A DNA stretch of 64,000 nt from Dechloromonas sp. HYN0024 (GCF_003441615.1 NZ_CP031842.1:1754501-1818500), one strand, 5' to 3'; counted from the stretch's first letter, positions 8,933-18,871 are shown. A program made the numbers and translations. The notes: generated by a model from the sequence alone, not told the origin.

Positions 8933-9151
8933 ATTTAAATAATGCAGCACGCCATGCCATCGCTGCCAGATGCCTAGTTTACTATTGTTCAGCGCCAAAG
9001 TCTTGACCAATCCCGGGCGCCGCCTTTGTGGCGGCTGCCAACATGCCTGATTGGGAACGACTGTCGTTACGCTACCTTGCCCTGGCCACCAAGGCACAGC
9101 TCAACTTGCCTGAACGGGACACCCGAGAATTGGCTGAGATGAAACTCGGTC
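8909..9151 (-). ncRNA. Candidate small RNA of about 240 nt
   Basis: No protein gene is convincing between the tRNA-Arg gene and the H-NS promoter. This stretch is bounded on the minus strand by a good promoter (9158-9186) and a strong intrinsic terminator. The predicted RNA would contain several GC-rich local hairpins, for example CCGAG...CTCGG near the 5' end and GCCGCC...GGCGGC in the middle (plus-strand region 9020-9035). The motifs of 4.5S RNA, tmRNA and RNase P RNA are absent. 6S RNA was considered, but the 5' and 3' ends do not pair. It could instead be an untranslated trailer of the tRNA operon. Confidence 0.4.
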
Positions 9152-9157
9152 AGGGGA

Positions 9158-9186
9158 GTTATAAAAAGCCAGGAAAATACCGGCAA
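9158..9186 (-). promoter_or_regulatory. Candidate promoter of the putative small RNA
   Basis: On the minus strand, -35 TTGCCG (9181-9186) and -10 TATAAC (9158-9163) have an exact 17-base spacer. The predicted start is near 9151. A separate 7-bp inverted repeat (TTTAGCG at 9199-9205, CGCTAAA at 9233-9239) lies between this promoter and tRNA-Arg. Confidence 0.5.
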
Positions 9187-9253
9187 ACAACCAGAAACTT
9201 TAGCGATGGCCCAGGCCACAACATCGACAAACCGCTAAAACCATTGGTGTGAC

Positions 9254-9330
9254 TGGTGTGCCCGGAGGGACTCGAACCCCCGACCTGCTGCTTAGAAGGC
9301 AGCTGCTCTATCCAGTTGAGCTACGGGCAC
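9254..9330 (-). tRNA. tRNA-Arg (anticodon UCU)
   Basis: A complete cloverleaf can be folded: acceptor GTGCCCG/CGGGCAC, D arm GCTC...GAGC, anticodon stem GCTGC/GCAGC with loop CTTCTAA (anticodon TCT), T arm with GGTTCGAGT, discriminator A and an encoded CCA (9254-9256). It reads AGA codons. It lies 22 bases downstream of tRNA-Pro and is probably processed from the same transcript. Confidence 0.97.
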
Positions 9331-9352
9331 CTGAGGGTGAATCAAGAAAAAT

Positions 9353-9429
9353 TGGTCGGGGCGGTGGGATTCGAACTCACGACCCTCTGCTCCCAAAGCA
9401 GATGCGCTACCAGGCTGCGCTACGCCCCG
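9353..9429 (-). tRNA. tRNA-Pro (anticodon UGG)
   Basis: A complete cloverleaf can be folded: acceptor CGGGGCG/CGCCCCG, D arm GCGC...GCGC, anticodon stem TCTGC/GCAGA with loop TTTGGGA (anticodon TGG), T loop TTCGAAT, discriminator A and an encoded CCA (9353-9355). The 5'-terminal C and the acceptor sequence match proline tRNAs. Confidence 0.97.
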
Positions 9430-9443
9430 ACACGAGGAACGGC

Positions 9444-9452
9444 ATTCTATCA
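9444..9452 (-). promoter_or_regulatory. Extended -10 promoter for the tRNA pair
   Basis: The minus strand reads TGATAGAAT, an extended -10 box. It is followed by a GC-rich discriminator before the tRNA-Pro 5' end, typical of stable-RNA promoters under stringent control. No good -35 is visible. Confidence 0.45.
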
Positions 9453-9567
9453 CCCTACGGAAAACCGCACCAGATCAAGAGCCTATCTTTGTGCAAGAAA
9501 GAATCCTTGCCCACAGACGGCCTTCATGATATTTAATCGCTTTTTTCGTCATCAGGCGCACAAGAAC

Positions 9568-9993
9568 ATGGCAGAAGAACTGCTCCACAAACACTTCGCT
9601 CCGTACCAGCCGAAAGCCGGCGAGGATTACATGAGCGCGAAGCAACTGACGCATTTCCGCAAGATTCTCGAAACGCTCAAAAAGGAGTTGAGCGAAGACA
9701 TCGACCGCACGGTTCACACCATGCAGGACGAAGCGACCGTGTTTGCCGACCCGAACGACCGGGCCAGCCAGGAAACCGACATGGCCATCGAATTGCGCAA
9801 TCGCGACCGCGAACGCAAGCTGATCAAGAAGATCGATGAAACCCTCGCCAGTATCGAAAGTGGCGACTATGGCTTCTGCAACAAGTGTGGTGTCGAGATC
9901 GGTATCAAGCGCTTGGAAGCGCGCCCGACGGCGACGCTGTGCATCGATTGCAAGACGCTCGACGAGCTCAAGGAAAAGCAGATGGCGAAGTAA
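9568..9993 (+). CDS. dksA: RNA polymerase-binding transcription factor DksA
   Basis: With the ATG at 9568 the product has 141 residues. An in-frame ATG at 9526 would add 14 (155 total, nearer the E. coli length); neither has a strong ribosome site. The coiled-coil tip carries DPNDRASQ, the acidic DxxDxA motif that reaches the polymerase active site. The zinc finger is CNKC...CIDC. DksA works with ppGpp to tune rRNA, tRNA and amino-acid promoters. It stands alone, with a terminator after it; the two tRNA genes are divergent from it. Confidence 0.95.
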   Translation: MAEELLHKHFAPYQPKAGEDYMSAKQLTHFRKILETLKKELSEDIDRTVHTMQDEATVFADPNDRASQETDMAIELRNRDRERKLIKKIDETLASIESGDYGFCNKCGVEIGIKRLEARPTATLCIDCKTLDELKEKQMAK

Positions 9994-10041
9994 TTCGCCC
10001 GGCGGACTGGCAAGTGCCAGCCGCAGCAGCAACGCCAAAAA

Positions 10042-10067
10042 CAAAGGGCGCCGCAAGGCGCCCTTTG
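10042..10067. terminator. Bidirectional terminator between dksA and pnp
   Basis: A perfect 11-bp stem CAAAGGGCGCC/GGCGCCCTTTG with loop GCAA lies between the convergent dksA and pnp 3' ends and could serve both. The U-tract is short on either strand. Confidence 0.75.
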
Positions 10068-10089
10068 TGCATTCAGACCAGGCTAAAGC

Positions 10090-12240
10090 TTATTGCTGCG
10101 GATCCTGAGCGGCAGCTTCGGCCGCCACTGGCTGAGCCGGCGCCGTACCTTCATCTGCAGCAGCAGCCTTCATCGACAGCTTGACGCGGCCACGGTCGTC
10201 GGTCTCGAGAACCTTGACGCGAACGATCTGGCCTTCCTTGACGTAGTCTTCGACCTTGTTGACGCGTTCCTGGGCGATCTGGGAGATGTGCAGCAGACCA
10301 TCCTTGCCCGGCAGCACGGAAACAATCGCGCCGAAATCAAGAATCTTCAGGACCGTACCTTCGTAGATCTTGCCGATTTCGACTTCTGCCGTGATCGCAT
10401 CGATGCGGGCACGGGCGGCGGCGGCGGCTTCACCGCTGCTCGAGGCGATGGTGATGGTGCCGTCGTCCTGGATATCGATCGTGGTGCCGGTTTCTTCGGT
10501 CAGGGCGCGGATAACAGCGCCGCCCTTGCCGATGACGTCACGGATCTTTTCCGGGTTGATCTTGAAGGTGTAGAGACGCGGCGCGTAGGCCGACATTTCT
10601 TCACGCGGGCCAGCGGCCGATTCCTGCATCAGGTTCAGGATGTGGATACGGGCATCCTTGGCCTGGGCCAGGGCGACCTGCATGATTTCCTTGGTGATGC
10701 CCTGGATCTTGATGTCCATCTGCAGCGCAGTGATACCGGTCGTCGAACCAGCCACCTTGAAGTCCATGTCGCCGAGGTGATCTTCATCACCGAGGATGTC
10801 GGTCAGCACGGCGAAACGGTTGCCGTCCTTGATCAGACCCATGGCGATACCAGCAACGTGCGCCTTGAGCGGCACGCCGGCGTCGAGCAGGGCCAAACAG
10901 CCGCCGCAGACGGAAGCCATCGAGGAGGAGCCGTTGGATTCGGTGATTTCCGAAACCAGACGCATCGAGTAGGAGAAGTCTTCCGGCTTCGGCAGCACGG
11001 CGAGCAGCGCGCGCTTGGCAAGACGGCCGTGACCGATTTCACGACGCTTCGGCGTACCGACACGACCACATTCGCCGGTGGCGTACGGGGGCATGTTGTA
11101 ATGCAGCATGAAACGGTCGCGGTATTCGCCAGCCAGGGCGTCGATGATCTGCTCGTCGCGGTTGGTGCCCAGCGTGGCAACAGCCAGCGCCTGGGTTTCG
11201 CCACGGGTGAACAGGGCCGAGCCATGGGTGCGCGGCAGGACGCCTGAACGCATGGTGATCGGACGCACGGTACGCGTGTCGCGACCGTCGATACGCGGAG
11301 CACCGGAGAGGATGCGGCCACGCACGATGGCAGCTTCGATTTCGTGGAACAGGTTGCCGACGGTGTTTTCGTCCGGGGCACCTTCACCGCCGGTACACAG
11401 GGCGGCGACAGCTTCGGCACGAATGGCCTTGACGGCCTGGCTGCGCGTTTGCTTGACGGTGATGTTGTAGGCTTCTTCGAGCTTGGCAGCGACGAGGGCA
11501 GACAGGCTGGCAACCAGCGCTTCGTCCTTCGGTGCAGCTTCCCATTCCCATTCCGGCTTGCCGGCTTCTTCGACCAGTTCGTTGATAGCGTTGATCGCCT
11601 TCTGCATTTCGGTGTGACCGAACACGACAGCGCCGAGCATGACTTCTTCGGACAGCTGGTCGGCTTCGGACTCAACCATCAGAACGGCGGCTTCGGTACC
11701 GGCGACGACGAGGTCGAGCTGGCTACCCTTGAGCTGGCTGAGGGTCGGGCACAGGACGTACTGGCCATCGATGTAACCGACGCGGGCGGCACCGATCGGG
11801 CCGTTGAACGGCACGCCGGAGATGGCCAGAGCAGCGGAAGCGCCAATCAGGGCGGGGATGTCGGAATCGATTTCCGGGTTCAGGGACATCACGGTGGCGA
11901 TGACCTGGACTTCATTATAGAAACCATCCGGGAACAGCGGGCGGATCGGACGGTCGATCAGGCGGCAGGTCAGCGTTTCCTTTTCGGAAGGACGGCCTTC
12001 GCGCTTGAAGAAGCCACCGGGGATACGGCCGGCAGCGTAGGTTTTTTCCTGGTAATCAACGGTCAGCGGGAAGAAATCCTGGCCCGGCTTGGCGCTCTTG
12101 GCCGCCACGACGGTGACCAGAACCACGGTTTCTTCCATGGAAACGAGAACGGCACCGCCAGCCTGGCGGGCAACTTCGCCGGTTTCGATGGTGACCTGAT
12201 GGGCCCCATAGGCGAAGGTCTTTTTCACGACATTAAACAT
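10090..12240 (-). CDS. pnp: Polyribonucleotide nucleotidyltransferase (PNPase)
   Basis: The 716-residue protein has two RNase PH-like domains (the second with [17 protein letters not shown]), then a KH domain ([19 protein letters not shown], about residues 560-580) and an S1 domain ([20 protein letters not shown], about 625-645). It degrades RNA 3' to 5' by phosphorolysis in the degradosome. It follows rpsO, the usual order, but a terminator and a candidate promoter in the 240-base gap suggest partly separate expression. The A/T-rich leader ends in AAAGGAAATT before the ATG. Confidence 0.98.
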   Translation of the reverse strand: MFNVVKKTFAYGAHQVTIETGEVARQAGGAVLVSMEETVVLVTVVAAKSAKPGQDFFPLTVDYQEKTYAAGRIPGGFFKREGRPSEKETLTCRLIDRPIRPLFPDGFYNEVQVIATVMSLNPEIDSDIPALIGASAALAISGVPFNGPIGAARVGYIDGQYVLCPTLSQLKGSQLDLVVAGTEAAVLMVESEADQLSEEVMLGAVVFGHTEMQKAINAINELVEEAGKPEWEWEAAPKDEALVASLSALVAAKLEEAYNITVKQTRSQAVKAIRAEAVAALCTGGEGAPDENTVGNLFHEIEAAIVRGRILSGAPRIDGRDTRTVRPITMRSGVLPRTHGSALFTRGETQALAVATLGTNRDEQIIDALAGEYRDRFMLHYNMPPYATGECGRVGTPKRREIGHGRLAKRALLAVLPKPEDFSYSMRLVSEITESNGSSSMASVCGGCLALLDAGVPLKAHVAGIAMGLIKDGNRFAVLTDILGDEDHLGDMDFKVAGSTTGITALQMDIKIQGITKEIMQVALAQAKDARIHILNLMQESAAGPREEMSAYAPRLYTFKINPEKIRDVIGKGGAVIRALTEETGTTIDIQDDGTITIASSSGEAAAAARARIDAITAEVEIGKIYEGTVLKILDFGAIVSVLPGKDGLLHISQIAQERVNKVEDYVKEGQIVRVKVLETDDRGRVKLSMKAAAADEGTAPAQPVAAEAAAQDPQQ

Positions 12241-12288
12241 AATTTCCTTTCACTCTCATCACAATAAACAACGATTTATCAACAACTT

Positions 12289-12317
12289 ACAATAGACAAC
12301 AACAAACAGAACTGCAA
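12289..12317 (-). promoter_or_regulatory. Candidate pnp promoter
   Basis: On the minus strand, TTGCAG (12312-12317) and TATTGT (12289-12294) are 17 bases apart, just after the rpsO terminator. Both boxes match consensus at four of six positions. The resulting leader of about 45 nt is A/T-rich. Confidence 0.35.
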
Positions 12318-12321
12318 AAAA

Positions 12322-12360
12322 CGAAAAAGCGGCCGGGAACAATCCGGGCCGCTCTTTTTG
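12322..12360 (-). terminator. rpsO terminator / rpsO-pnp attenuator
   Basis: The minus strand forms AGCGGCC...GGCCGCT, with extra G-C pairs inside the loop, followed by TTTTT. It lies 120 bases after the rpsO stop and before pnp, so read-through would set the rpsO:pnp ratio. Confidence 0.8.
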
Positions 12361-12480
12361 CCTTCAACCGCGCTTATTCGGTTTCCGGGTGAATCGTGAC
12401 GCGAAGACTGGTCGCAGACAGTGCCTTAGCACGGCAGGGCGACGTCGACAAAGTCACGGTTCGTCCGGAGACGGAAGAAA

Positions 12481-12750
12481 TTACTTGCGCAGACCGAGGC
12501 GGGTAATCAGGGTGCGGTAAGAATCAACGTTCTTGCCCTTGAGGTAATCAAGCAGCTTGCGACGCTGATTGACCATGCGCAGCAGACCACGACGCGAGTG
12601 GTGATCCTTCTTGTGCTCTTTGAAGTGCGGGGTCAGATCGTTGATGCGGGCGGTCAGCAAAGCGATCTGGACTTCCGGCGAACCGGTATCGCCCTGGGCG
12701 CGCTGGAATTCGGCGACGACGCCGGCTTTGGTTTCGGTAGTGAATGCCAT
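12481..12750 (-). CDS. rpsO: 30S ribosomal protein S15
   Basis: The 89-residue protein shows the S15 signatures [20 protein letters not shown] and [20 protein letters not shown]. It binds the 16S rRNA central domain early in 30S assembly. In E. coli S15 represses its own mRNA by binding the leader; the leader here (about 85 nt) carries a hairpin at 12817-12835. A GAAAGAGAG site precedes the ATG. Confidence 0.98.
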   Translation of the reverse strand: MAFTTETKAGVVAEFQRAQGDTGSPEVQIALLTARINDLTPHFKEHKKDHHSRRGLLRMVNQRRKLLDYLKGKNVDSYRTLITRLGLRK

Positions 12751-12816
12751 TTCAAACTCTCTTTCAAGAAAACGACGCCGCCCCGGTTTGATAGAGCCAG
12801 CGCCAGTGGATAAAAT

Positions 12817-12835
12817 TTCCCGTTGGCGACGGGAA
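12817..12835 (-). promoter_or_regulatory. Leader hairpin of rpsO
   Basis: A 7-bp perfect stem TTCCCGT/ACGGGAA with a 5-base loop begins at the predicted rpsO transcript 5' end and is followed by ATTTTA. It could be a weak truB terminator or part of an S15 autoregulatory leader. Confidence 0.45.
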
Positions 12836-12842
12836 GCCTCTG

Positions 12843-12851
12843 ATTATATCA
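12843..12851 (-). promoter_or_regulatory. Extended -10 promoter for rpsO
   Basis: The minus strand reads TGATATAAT, a perfect -10 with a TG extension, immediately after the truB stop codon. The -35 region inside truB is poor. It predicts a start near 12836 and separates rpsO-pnp expression from the nusA-infB operon. Confidence 0.6.
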
Positions 12852-12852
12852 G

Positions 12853-13752
12853 TTAATCAGCCAGTTGCACCAGTCGTTTGGGCCACAGGCGCTCACCGGC
12901 CCCCGGTTCGCCGATACCGATCAGGCGACCATTGGCATAGACGCGAATTTTTCCGCTCAGGCCGGCGGGTAGTTCGACCGGATTGCCATGACTGAAACGC
13001 TGTGCCGCTTCACCTTCGACCTCGACCAGCGGCAAGCTGTGCAACAAGGCATCGACCGGTTGCAGATGGGCCAGGCGACCGGCTTCGTCCAGTTCTTCGA
13101 GTTCGGCCAGAGTTACCGCCCGATCGAGATCAAGATCGCCAACCCGCGTCCGGCGCAGGGCCGTCAGGTGTGCACCGCAGCCTAGTTGGGCCCCAATGTC
13201 GGCGGCCAGTACGCGAATATAGGTCCCCTTGCTACACGCCACACGCAGGGTCACGCCATCCCCGGCAAAATCGAGCAGATCAATGGCATGGATGGTCACC
13301 GCCCTCGCCTCGCGCTCGACTTCGATCCCCTGGCGGGCCAGTTCGTAAAGTGGGCGGCCATCGCGCTTGAGGGCCGAATGCATGGGGGGAATCTGCTGGA
13401 TCGGACCAGTGAACTGCGGCAGAACGCGCTCAATGTCCGCTCTTGCGACATTGACTGGCGCCGTCGCCGTCACCTTACCCTCAGCGTCTCCGGAGTCGGT
13501 GGTAACCCCCAACTTGAGCACGGCTTCATAGGTCTTGTCGGCATCGAGAAGATCAGCCGAGAACTTGGTGGCCTCACCAAAACACAGCGGCAAGAGGCCG
13601 GTCGCCAGCGGATCGAGGGTGCCGGTATGGCCGCCCTTGGCTGCTGAAAACAGACGACGCGCCTTTTGCAGCGCGTCGTTCGAGGTGAATCCGATGGGTT
13701 TGTCGAGCAGTAAAACCCCATCGACCTGTTTCCAGGTCTTCTTGACGTGCAT
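12853..13752 (-). CDS. truB: tRNA pseudouridine(55) synthase
   Basis: The 299-residue protein begins with GVLLLDKPIGFTSNDALQ and has the catalytic Asp47 in GHTGTLDPLATGLLP. It isomerises U55 in the T loop of tRNAs. A C-terminal PUA-like region follows about residue 240. It lies 7 bases after rbfA in the nusA-infB operon. Confidence 0.97.
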   Translation of the reverse strand: MHVKKTWKQVDGVLLLDKPIGFTSNDALQKARRLFSAAKGGHTGTLDPLATGLLPLCFGEATKFSADLLDADKTYEAVLKLGVTTDSGDAEGKVTATAPVNVARADIERVLPQFTGPIQQIPPMHSALKRDGRPLYELARQGIEVEREARAVTIHAIDLLDFAGDGVTLRVACSKGTYIRVLAADIGAQLGCGAHLTALRRTRVGDLDLDRAVTLAELEELDEAGRLAHLQPVDALLHSLPLVEVEGEAAQRFSHGNPVELPAGLSGKIRVYANGRLIGIGEPGAGERLWPKRLVQLAD

Positions 13753-13759
13753 GGGGTAC

Positions 13760-14131
13760 TTACTCTTCCGGCGTCAGATCGCTCAGGGCGTTGGCCTGAT
13801 CGATCAGGAGCGACATGCTGGCGCCGTGCTCGATGGAGTTGTCGTAAATGAAGTGCAGTTCGGGCAGGGTATGAATGTGGATGCGCCGACCCAGTTCACG
13901 CCGCAGGAAACCCGAAGCCCGCTTGAGGCCACGCTCGATCTCTTCCAGATGCTCGGAATTGAGGGTGGCAAAAAACACCTTGGCATGGGCGTAATCCGGC
14001 GTCAGTTCGACAGCCGTCAGGCTGATCATGCCAACGCGCGGATCCTTCAATTCGGTACGAATCAGATCGGCAAGGTCGCGGCGCACCTGCTCCGCGACCC
14101 GGTCACTACGCTGAAATCCTTTTTTCTTCAT
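13760..14131 (-). CDS. rbfA: 30S ribosome-binding factor A
   Basis: The 123-residue KH-fold protein contains RSDRVAEQVRRDLADLIRTE and the segment VGMISLTAVELTPDYAHAKV, typical of RbfA. It assists late 30S maturation at helix 1 of 16S rRNA and cold adaptation. The start codon overlaps the infB stop by one base, so translation is coupled. Confidence 0.96.
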   Translation of the reverse strand: MKKKGFQRSDRVAEQVRRDLADLIRTELKDPRVGMISLTAVELTPDYAHAKVFFATLNSEHLEEIERGLKRASGFLRRELGRRIHIHTLPELHFIYDNSIEHGASMSLLIDQANALSDLTPEE

Positions 14132-16851
14132 TACAGCGTGCGTGCCACTTCCTGGATTTCGTACGCTTCCAGCTGGTCGCCCACCTGGATGTCGTTATTG
14201 CCGCGCAGCGACAGACCGCATTCGAAATTGGAACGGACTTCCTTGACGTCGTCCTTGAAACGCTTGAGCGAGTCGAGTTCGCCGTCCCACTGCACCACAT
14301 GGTTGCGCAGCAGACGAACGCGGGAACTGCGCTTGACGAAGCCTTCCAGCACATAACAGCCGGCGATGGCGCCAACCTTGGAGACCTGGAAGACCTGGCG
14401 AATTTCGACCATGCCGGTAACCTGCTCGCGCTTCTCAGGCGACAGCATGCCGGACAGCGCTGCCTTGACCTCGTCGACCGCATCGTAAATCACGTTGTAG
14501 TAACGGATATCGACACCGAAGGTTTCGGCCAGCTTGCGCGAACCGGCATCGGCGCGGATGTTGAAACCGATGATGACGGCACCCGAAGCCTGGGCCAGAT
14601 TGACGTCGGATTCGCTGATCGCGCCAACCGCACCGTGGATGATCTGAACGCGGACTTCCTCGTTCGACAGCTTGGACAGGGTCTGCACCAGGGCTTCCTG
14701 CGAACCTTGCACGTCGGCCTTGACGATGAGCGGCAGGGTCTTGATCTCGCCCTCTTCCATCTGCTGGAACATGTTCTCAAGTTTGGCGGCCTGTTGCTTG
14801 GCCAGCTTGACGTCGCGGAACTTGCCCTGACGGAAGAGCGCAATTTCACGCGCCTTCTTTTCATCGGTGAGGACGATGGCTTCTTCGCCTGCGGCCGGCA
14901 CATCGGAAAGACCGAGGATTTCGACCGGGATGGACGGACCCGCTTCGTTGATGGCCTTGCCGTTTTCATCGAGCATGGCACGAACGCGACCGAAAACCTG
15001 ACCGGCCAGCACGACATCGCCGCGCTTGAGCGTACCGGACTGGACGAGCATCGTTGCCACGGCACCACGCCCCTTGTCGAGGCGGGCTTCGATGATCAGA
15101 CCCTTGGCCGGCGCGTCCTTCTGCGCCGTCAGTTCAAGCACTTCAGCCTGGAGCAGAACCTGCTCAAGCAGCTCATCAATACCGGTGCCCTTCTTGGCAG
15201 AAACCGGGCAGAACGGCGAATCGCCGCCGTATTCTTCAGGAATGACGCCTTCGGCGACCAGTTCCTGCTTGACGCGGTCGGCATTGGCATCCGGCTTGTC
15301 GATCTTGTTGACCGCGACCACCAGAGGCACACCTGCTGCCTTGGCGTGGTGGATAGCTTCCTTGGTCTGCGGCATGACGCCGTCGTCAGCTGCGACGACC
15401 AGAATGACAATGTCGGTCGCCTTGGCACCGCGGGCTCGCATGGCCGTAAAGGCTTCGTGACCCGGGGTATCGAGGAAGGTAATCATGCCACGGTCGGTTT
15501 CGACGTGGTAGGCACCAATGTGCTGGGTAATGCCGCCGGCTTCACCCGCTGCTACCTTGGCGCGACGAATGTAGTCGAGCAAGGAGGTCTTGCCGTGGTC
15601 GACGTGGCCCATGACGGTAACCACCGGGGCGCGCGGCTCCAGCGGCACATCCTTGTGCGCAACCGACTCTTCGAGGAAGGCATCCGGATCGTCGAGCTTG
15701 GCGGCCAGCGCCTTGTGCCCCATTTCTTCGACCACAATCATGGCCGTTTCCTGGTCGAGCACCTGGTTGATGGTGACCATCGAACCCATCTTCATCATCA
15801 CCTTGATGATTTCGATGGCCTTGATGGCCATCTTGTGGGCCAGATCGGAGACCGAAATGGTTTCGGGGATATGGACTTCCTTGACGACCTGCTCGGTCGG
15901 CGCCTGGAAGCTGCCCTGACCGTCGTCGCCCTTGTGCGATTTCTTGTGGCCGTGACGGTTGTCCTTCCAGCCGGTACCGGCATCGGAACCGCGCGTCTTG
16001 AGGCCGCCCTTCTTTTTGCCGTCGTCGGCTGTGCGACCCTTGTCACCCTTCTTGCCCGGTGCATCCGGCTTCTTGTGCAGGGTGCCCTTGTCGGCGGCCG
16101 GCGCCGTCGGTGCCGCAGACTTGGCGGCAGCAGCAGCTTCCAGCCTCGCCTGCTCAGCCACCTTGGCAGCAGCGGCAGCTACTTCAGCCTGCTGACGCAT
16201 GCGCACCAGTTCGGCCTCACGCGCCTGCTTCTCGCGCAGCTCGCGCTCCTGGATTTCACGCAGCGTCGTATAGCGACGGGACTCGACCTCACGGGCTTTG
16301 AGTTCCTTCTCGCCAATGATGGCTGCACGGTCGAGAATAACCGGAGCCGGCTTCTCAACAACGACTTCAGCGACCGGTTCGGCAACCGGCTCGACCGGCA
16401 CTTCGACCGGCGCAACTTCGACGACCGGCTCCGGGATGACTTCAACCACCGGCTCAGGGATCGGCTCGGGAACTGGCTCCGGCACCACGTCGACCACCGG
16501 CGCTTCAGGCTGCAGCTCAAGCGCTTCGAGTTCGTTCTCGGGCACGTGCTCGCCGATTTCACGCTTCATCAGGACGCGCTTCTTGCGGACTTCAACCTGA
16601 ACGGTGCGGGCGCGGCCATGCGAATCGGTCGCCTTGATCTCGCTGGTCTGCTTGCGGGTCAGGGTGATCTTTGCTTTCGACTCGTCACCATGCGCGCGGC
16701 GCAGATAATCGAGCAGCTTGGCCTTGTCCTGATCGGTCAGCGCATCGTTGACACCCTCCTTGCCTACACCGGCCTTGCCCAATTGCTCGAGCAGGGCCGT
16801 TACCGGCATTTTGAGTTCAACGGCAAATTGTGAAACTGTTGTTGCGGACAT
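14131..16851 (-). CDS. infB: Translation initiation factor IF-2
   Basis: The 906-residue GTPase has an IF2_N module, then a long Glu/Pro/Val and Ala/Lys-rich linker (about residues 60-300). A second IF2_N-like element follows, and the G domain starts near residue 410 with [17 protein letters not shown] and NKIDKPDA. Domains II-IV complete it. It brings initiator tRNA to the 30S subunit. The linker contains near-repeats of [15 protein letters not shown], a low-complexity tract common in proteobacterial IF-2. GGGAGGT precedes the ATG. Confidence 0.98.
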   Translation of the reverse strand: MSATTVSQFAVELKMPVTALLEQLGKAGVGKEGVNDALTDQDKAKLLDYLRRAHGDESKAKITLTRKQTSEIKATDSHGRARTVQVEVRKKRVLMKREIGEHVPENELEALELQPEAPVVDVVPEPVPEPIPEPVVEVIPEPVVEVAPVEVPVEPVAEPVAEVVVEKPAPVILDRAAIIGEKELKAREVESRRYTTLREIQERELREKQAREAELVRMRQQAEVAAAAAKVAEQARLEAAAAAKSAAPTAPAADKGTLHKKPDAPGKKGDKGRTADDGKKKGGLKTRGSDAGTGWKDNRHGHKKSHKGDDGQGSFQAPTEQVVKEVHIPETISVSDLAHKMAIKAIEIIKVMMKMGSMVTINQVLDQETAMIVVEEMGHKALAAKLDDPDAFLEESVAHKDVPLEPRAPVVTVMGHVDHGKTSLLDYIRRAKVAAGEAGGITQHIGAYHVETDRGMITFLDTPGHEAFTAMRARGAKATDIVILVVAADDGVMPQTKEAIHHAKAAGVPLVVAVNKIDKPDANADRVKQELVAEGVIPEEYGGDSPFCPVSAKKGTGIDELLEQVLLQAEVLELTAQKDAPAKGLIIEARLDKGRGAVATMLVQSGTLKRGDVVLAGQVFGRVRAMLDENGKAINEAGPSIPVEILGLSDVPAAGEEAIVLTDEKKAREIALFRQGKFRDVKLAKQQAAKLENMFQQMEEGEIKTLPLIVKADVQGSQEALVQTLSKLSNEEVRVQIIHGAVGAISESDVNLAQASGAVIIGFNIRADAGSRKLAETFGVDIRYYNVIYDAVDEVKAALSGMLSPEKREQVTGMVEIRQVFQVSKVGAIAGCYVLEGFVKRSSRVRLLRNHVVQWDGELDSLKRFKDDVKEVRSNFECGLSLRGNNDIQVGDQLEAYEIQEVARTL

Positions 16852-16868
16852 ACTTTGCTACCTCCCGC

Positions 16869-18341
16869 TCACTCGAACCAGTGAGCCCGTGCCGTCAGAA
16901 TGAGTTCCTTGGCACGCTCGTCGTCGATGCCGGTCATTTCCGTCAATTCATCTACCGCCAGCTCCGCGAGATCATCGCGGGTCTTGACGTCGTGACCTGC
17001 CAGTTTCGCGGCCAATTCCTTGCTCATCCCCTCAAGACCCATCAGGTCTTCGGAAACATTTTCCAGCTTCTCTTCAGTCGCAATCGCTTCCGTCAGCAAA
17101 ACATTGCGGGCACGGGTGCGGAGTTCATTGACGATCCCCTCGTCCAGACCATCAATTTCCAGCATTTCGGCGAGCGGCACATAGGCCACTTCTTCCAGTG
17201 ACGAGAAGCCTTCTTCGATCAGCAGATCGGCGAGTTCTTCGTCGATATCGAGCTTTTCCATGAAGGTGATGCGGGTCACGGCATATTCGGCCTCGGAACG
17301 CTTGGCCGACTCGTCCTGAGTCATCAGGTTGATCGTCCAGCCGGTCAGCTCGGAAGCCAGGCGAACGTTCTGGCCGTTACGGCCAATGGCGATAGCCAGG
17401 TTGTCTTCGTCGACCACCACGTCCATGGCGTGCTTTTCTTCATCGACCACGATGGAGGACACTTCAGCCGGCGACAGGGCGCCGATCACGAACTGGGCGG
17501 GGTCAGCCGACCACAGGACGATATCGATGTTTTCGCCACCGATTTCATTGCGCACGGCGGTCACGCGGGAACCACGCAGGCCGACGCAGGTACCGATCGG
17601 ATCGACACGCGGGTCATTCGACTTGACAGCAATCTTGGCGCGCAGACCGGGGTCGCGGGCACAGGCTTTCAATTCCATGAGGCCATCGGAGATTTCCGGG
17701 ACTTCCATGTCGAACAGCTTGATGACGAATTCCGGCGCGGTACGCGAGAGGATGATCTGCGGACCACGGGCATTGCGATCGATACGCAGCAGGAAGGCAC
17801 GGATGCGGTCACCGACCCGCAGGTTTTCCTTGGGGATCATCTGGTCACGCGGCAGCATGGCTTCGATCTTGCCGGCTTCGACAATGGCGTTGCCGCGCTC
17901 CATGCGCTTGATGGTGCCGGAAACGACGTGTTCCTTGCGATCGAGGAAGTCAGACAGGATCTGCTCACGCTCGGCATCGCGAATTTTTTGCAGGATGACC
18001 TGCTTGGCCGCCTGGGCACCAATGCGACCGAAATCGATCGGCTCGAGACCTTCTTCGAGGGTATCGCCCAACTCGATTTCCGGATCGTCCTTCTGGGCTT
18101 CCGACAGGGGAATTTCGACGTATTCGTTGACGTACTCGCTGTCCGCGACTACCTGCCAGCGACGGAAGGACTCGTAGCTACCCGTATTGCGGTCGATCGA
18201 CACGCGCACTTCGGCTTCGTCATGGATACGCTTCTTGGTGGCCGACGCAAGGGCCAGCTCAAGGGCGCCAAAAACGATTTCCTTGGCGACATTCTTTTCG
18301 CGGGCGAGTGCATCAACCAGCAGCAATATTTCACGGCTCAT
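16869..18341 (-). CDS. nusA: Transcription termination/antitermination factor NusA
   Basis: The 490-residue protein (E. coli 495) has the polymerase-binding N-terminal domain, an S1 domain ([20 protein letters not shown], about residues 137-157), two KH domains ([20 protein letters not shown] and [18 protein letters not shown]) and two acidic repeats at the C-terminus. It promotes pausing and intrinsic termination and joins antitermination complexes. A strong AGGAGG lies upstream. It follows rimP and precedes infB. The operon leader contains two terminator-like hairpins that NusA itself might act on. Confidence 0.98.
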   Translation of the reverse strand: MSREILLLVDALAREKNVAKEIVFGALELALASATKKRIHDEAEVRVSIDRNTGSYESFRRWQVVADSEYVNEYVEIPLSEAQKDDPEIELGDTLEEGLEPIDFGRIGAQAAKQVILQKIRDAEREQILSDFLDRKEHVVSGTIKRMERGNAIVEAGKIEAMLPRDQMIPKENLRVGDRIRAFLLRIDRNARGPQIILSRTAPEFVIKLFDMEVPEISDGLMELKACARDPGLRAKIAVKSNDPRVDPIGTCVGLRGSRVTAVRNEIGGENIDIVLWSADPAQFVIGALSPAEVSSIVVDEEKHAMDVVVDEDNLAIAIGRNGQNVRLASELTGWTINLMTQDESAKRSEAEYAVTRITFMEKLDIDEELADLLIEEGFSSLEEVAYVPLAEMLEIDGLDEGIVNELRTRARNVLLTEAIATEEKLENVSEDLMGLEGMSKELAAKLAGHDVKTRDDLAELAVDELTEMTGIDDERAKELILTARAHWFE

Positions 18342-18362
18342 GGGCTAAAACCTCCTAGTCCT

Positions 18363-18803
18363 TCAGTCGAAACGAGGCACCAGACGTGCCTTCTCGATAT
18401 TATTGAATTCCAGTTCCACAGCATCTTTTTCAAGGCGCAGACCAACTTTTCCATCCGTACAGCCGAGGAGTTCGCCCTGGAAGTTACGGCGACCGCCATG
18501 CGGAATACGCAGCTTGATCTGGATCTCCTGGCCGGCAAAGCGCGCAAAATCTTCAGCCTTCTTGACGACGCGATCGAGGCCCGGCGAAGAAATCTCAAGG
18601 CGGTCGAAATCGAAGTTCTCGACTTCGAAAACACGGGTCAGCTGATTCGAGACTTTGGCGCAATCCTCGACATCAATACCCGTAGCCCGGCCAGGCGCAT
18701 CAATGAACACACGAATCGTGCGCCCACGCGGCGACATCTCGACATCCACGAGTTCATAACCCAGACCGACAACCGTCGTTTCAAGCAGTGCGTTTAAATC
18801 CAT
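18363..18803 (-). CDS. rimP: Ribosome maturation factor RimP
   Basis: From the ATG at 18803 the protein has 146 residues; a GTG two codons earlier (18809) is possible. The sequence LLETTVVGLGYELVDVEMSP and FDFDRLEISSPGLDR are RimP signatures. It assists 30S assembly. No Shine-Dalgarno-like sequence is visible: the 10 bases before the start are mostly the U-tract of a hairpin (18820-18834). It is the first gene of rimP-nusA-infB-rbfA-truB. Confidence 0.95.
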   Translation of the reverse strand: MDLNALLETTVVGLGYELVDVEMSPRGRTIRVFIDAPGRATGIDVEDCAKVSNQLTRVFEVENFDFDRLEISSPGLDRVVKKAEDFARFAGQEIQIKLRIPHGGRRNFQGELLGCTDGKVGLRLEKDAVELEFNNIEKARLVPRFD

Positions 18804-18819
18804 AGCCACAAATAAAAAA

Positions 18820-18834
18820 TGGGCGAAACGCCCA
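18820..18834 (-). terminator. Terminator-like hairpin abutting rimP start
   Basis: On the minus strand TGGGCG/CGCCCA (6 bp, loop TTT) is followed by ATTTTTTATTT, ending 8 bases before the rimP ATG. As an RNA it would be a functional-looking intrinsic terminator inside the rimP leader. Confidence 0.65.
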
Positions 18835-18841
18835 CCTTATG

Positions 18842-18871
18842 AAAAAAAGATGCCCTGCCAAAAATGGCAGG
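18842..18871 (-). terminator. Intrinsic terminator after rluB / in rimP leader
   Basis: A 7-bp stem CCTGCCA/TGGCAGG with a 4-base loop is followed, after GCATC, by seven T residues on the minus strand. It can end rluB transcription, but it also lies downstream of the rimP promoter at 18888-18916. Confidence 0.7.

Noticed and set aside
8909..9151. 6S RNA identity for the candidate sRNA
   Set aside because: The predicted 5' and 3' ends are not complementary and no central bubble flanked by long stems is apparent.
9256..9567. Extension of dksA through the tRNA genes
   Set aside because: The frame crosses two perfect tRNA genes on the other strand, and DksA proteins start near 9526-9568.
10093..11247. 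Long open frame antisense to pnp
   Set aside because: Same GC-driven shadow effect; pnp shows complete domains on the other strand.
14299..16833. 844-codon open frame antisense to infB
   Set aside because: High GC keeps the opposite strand open. The frame mirrors the IF-2 codons, has no domain or ribosome site, and infB is unmistakable.
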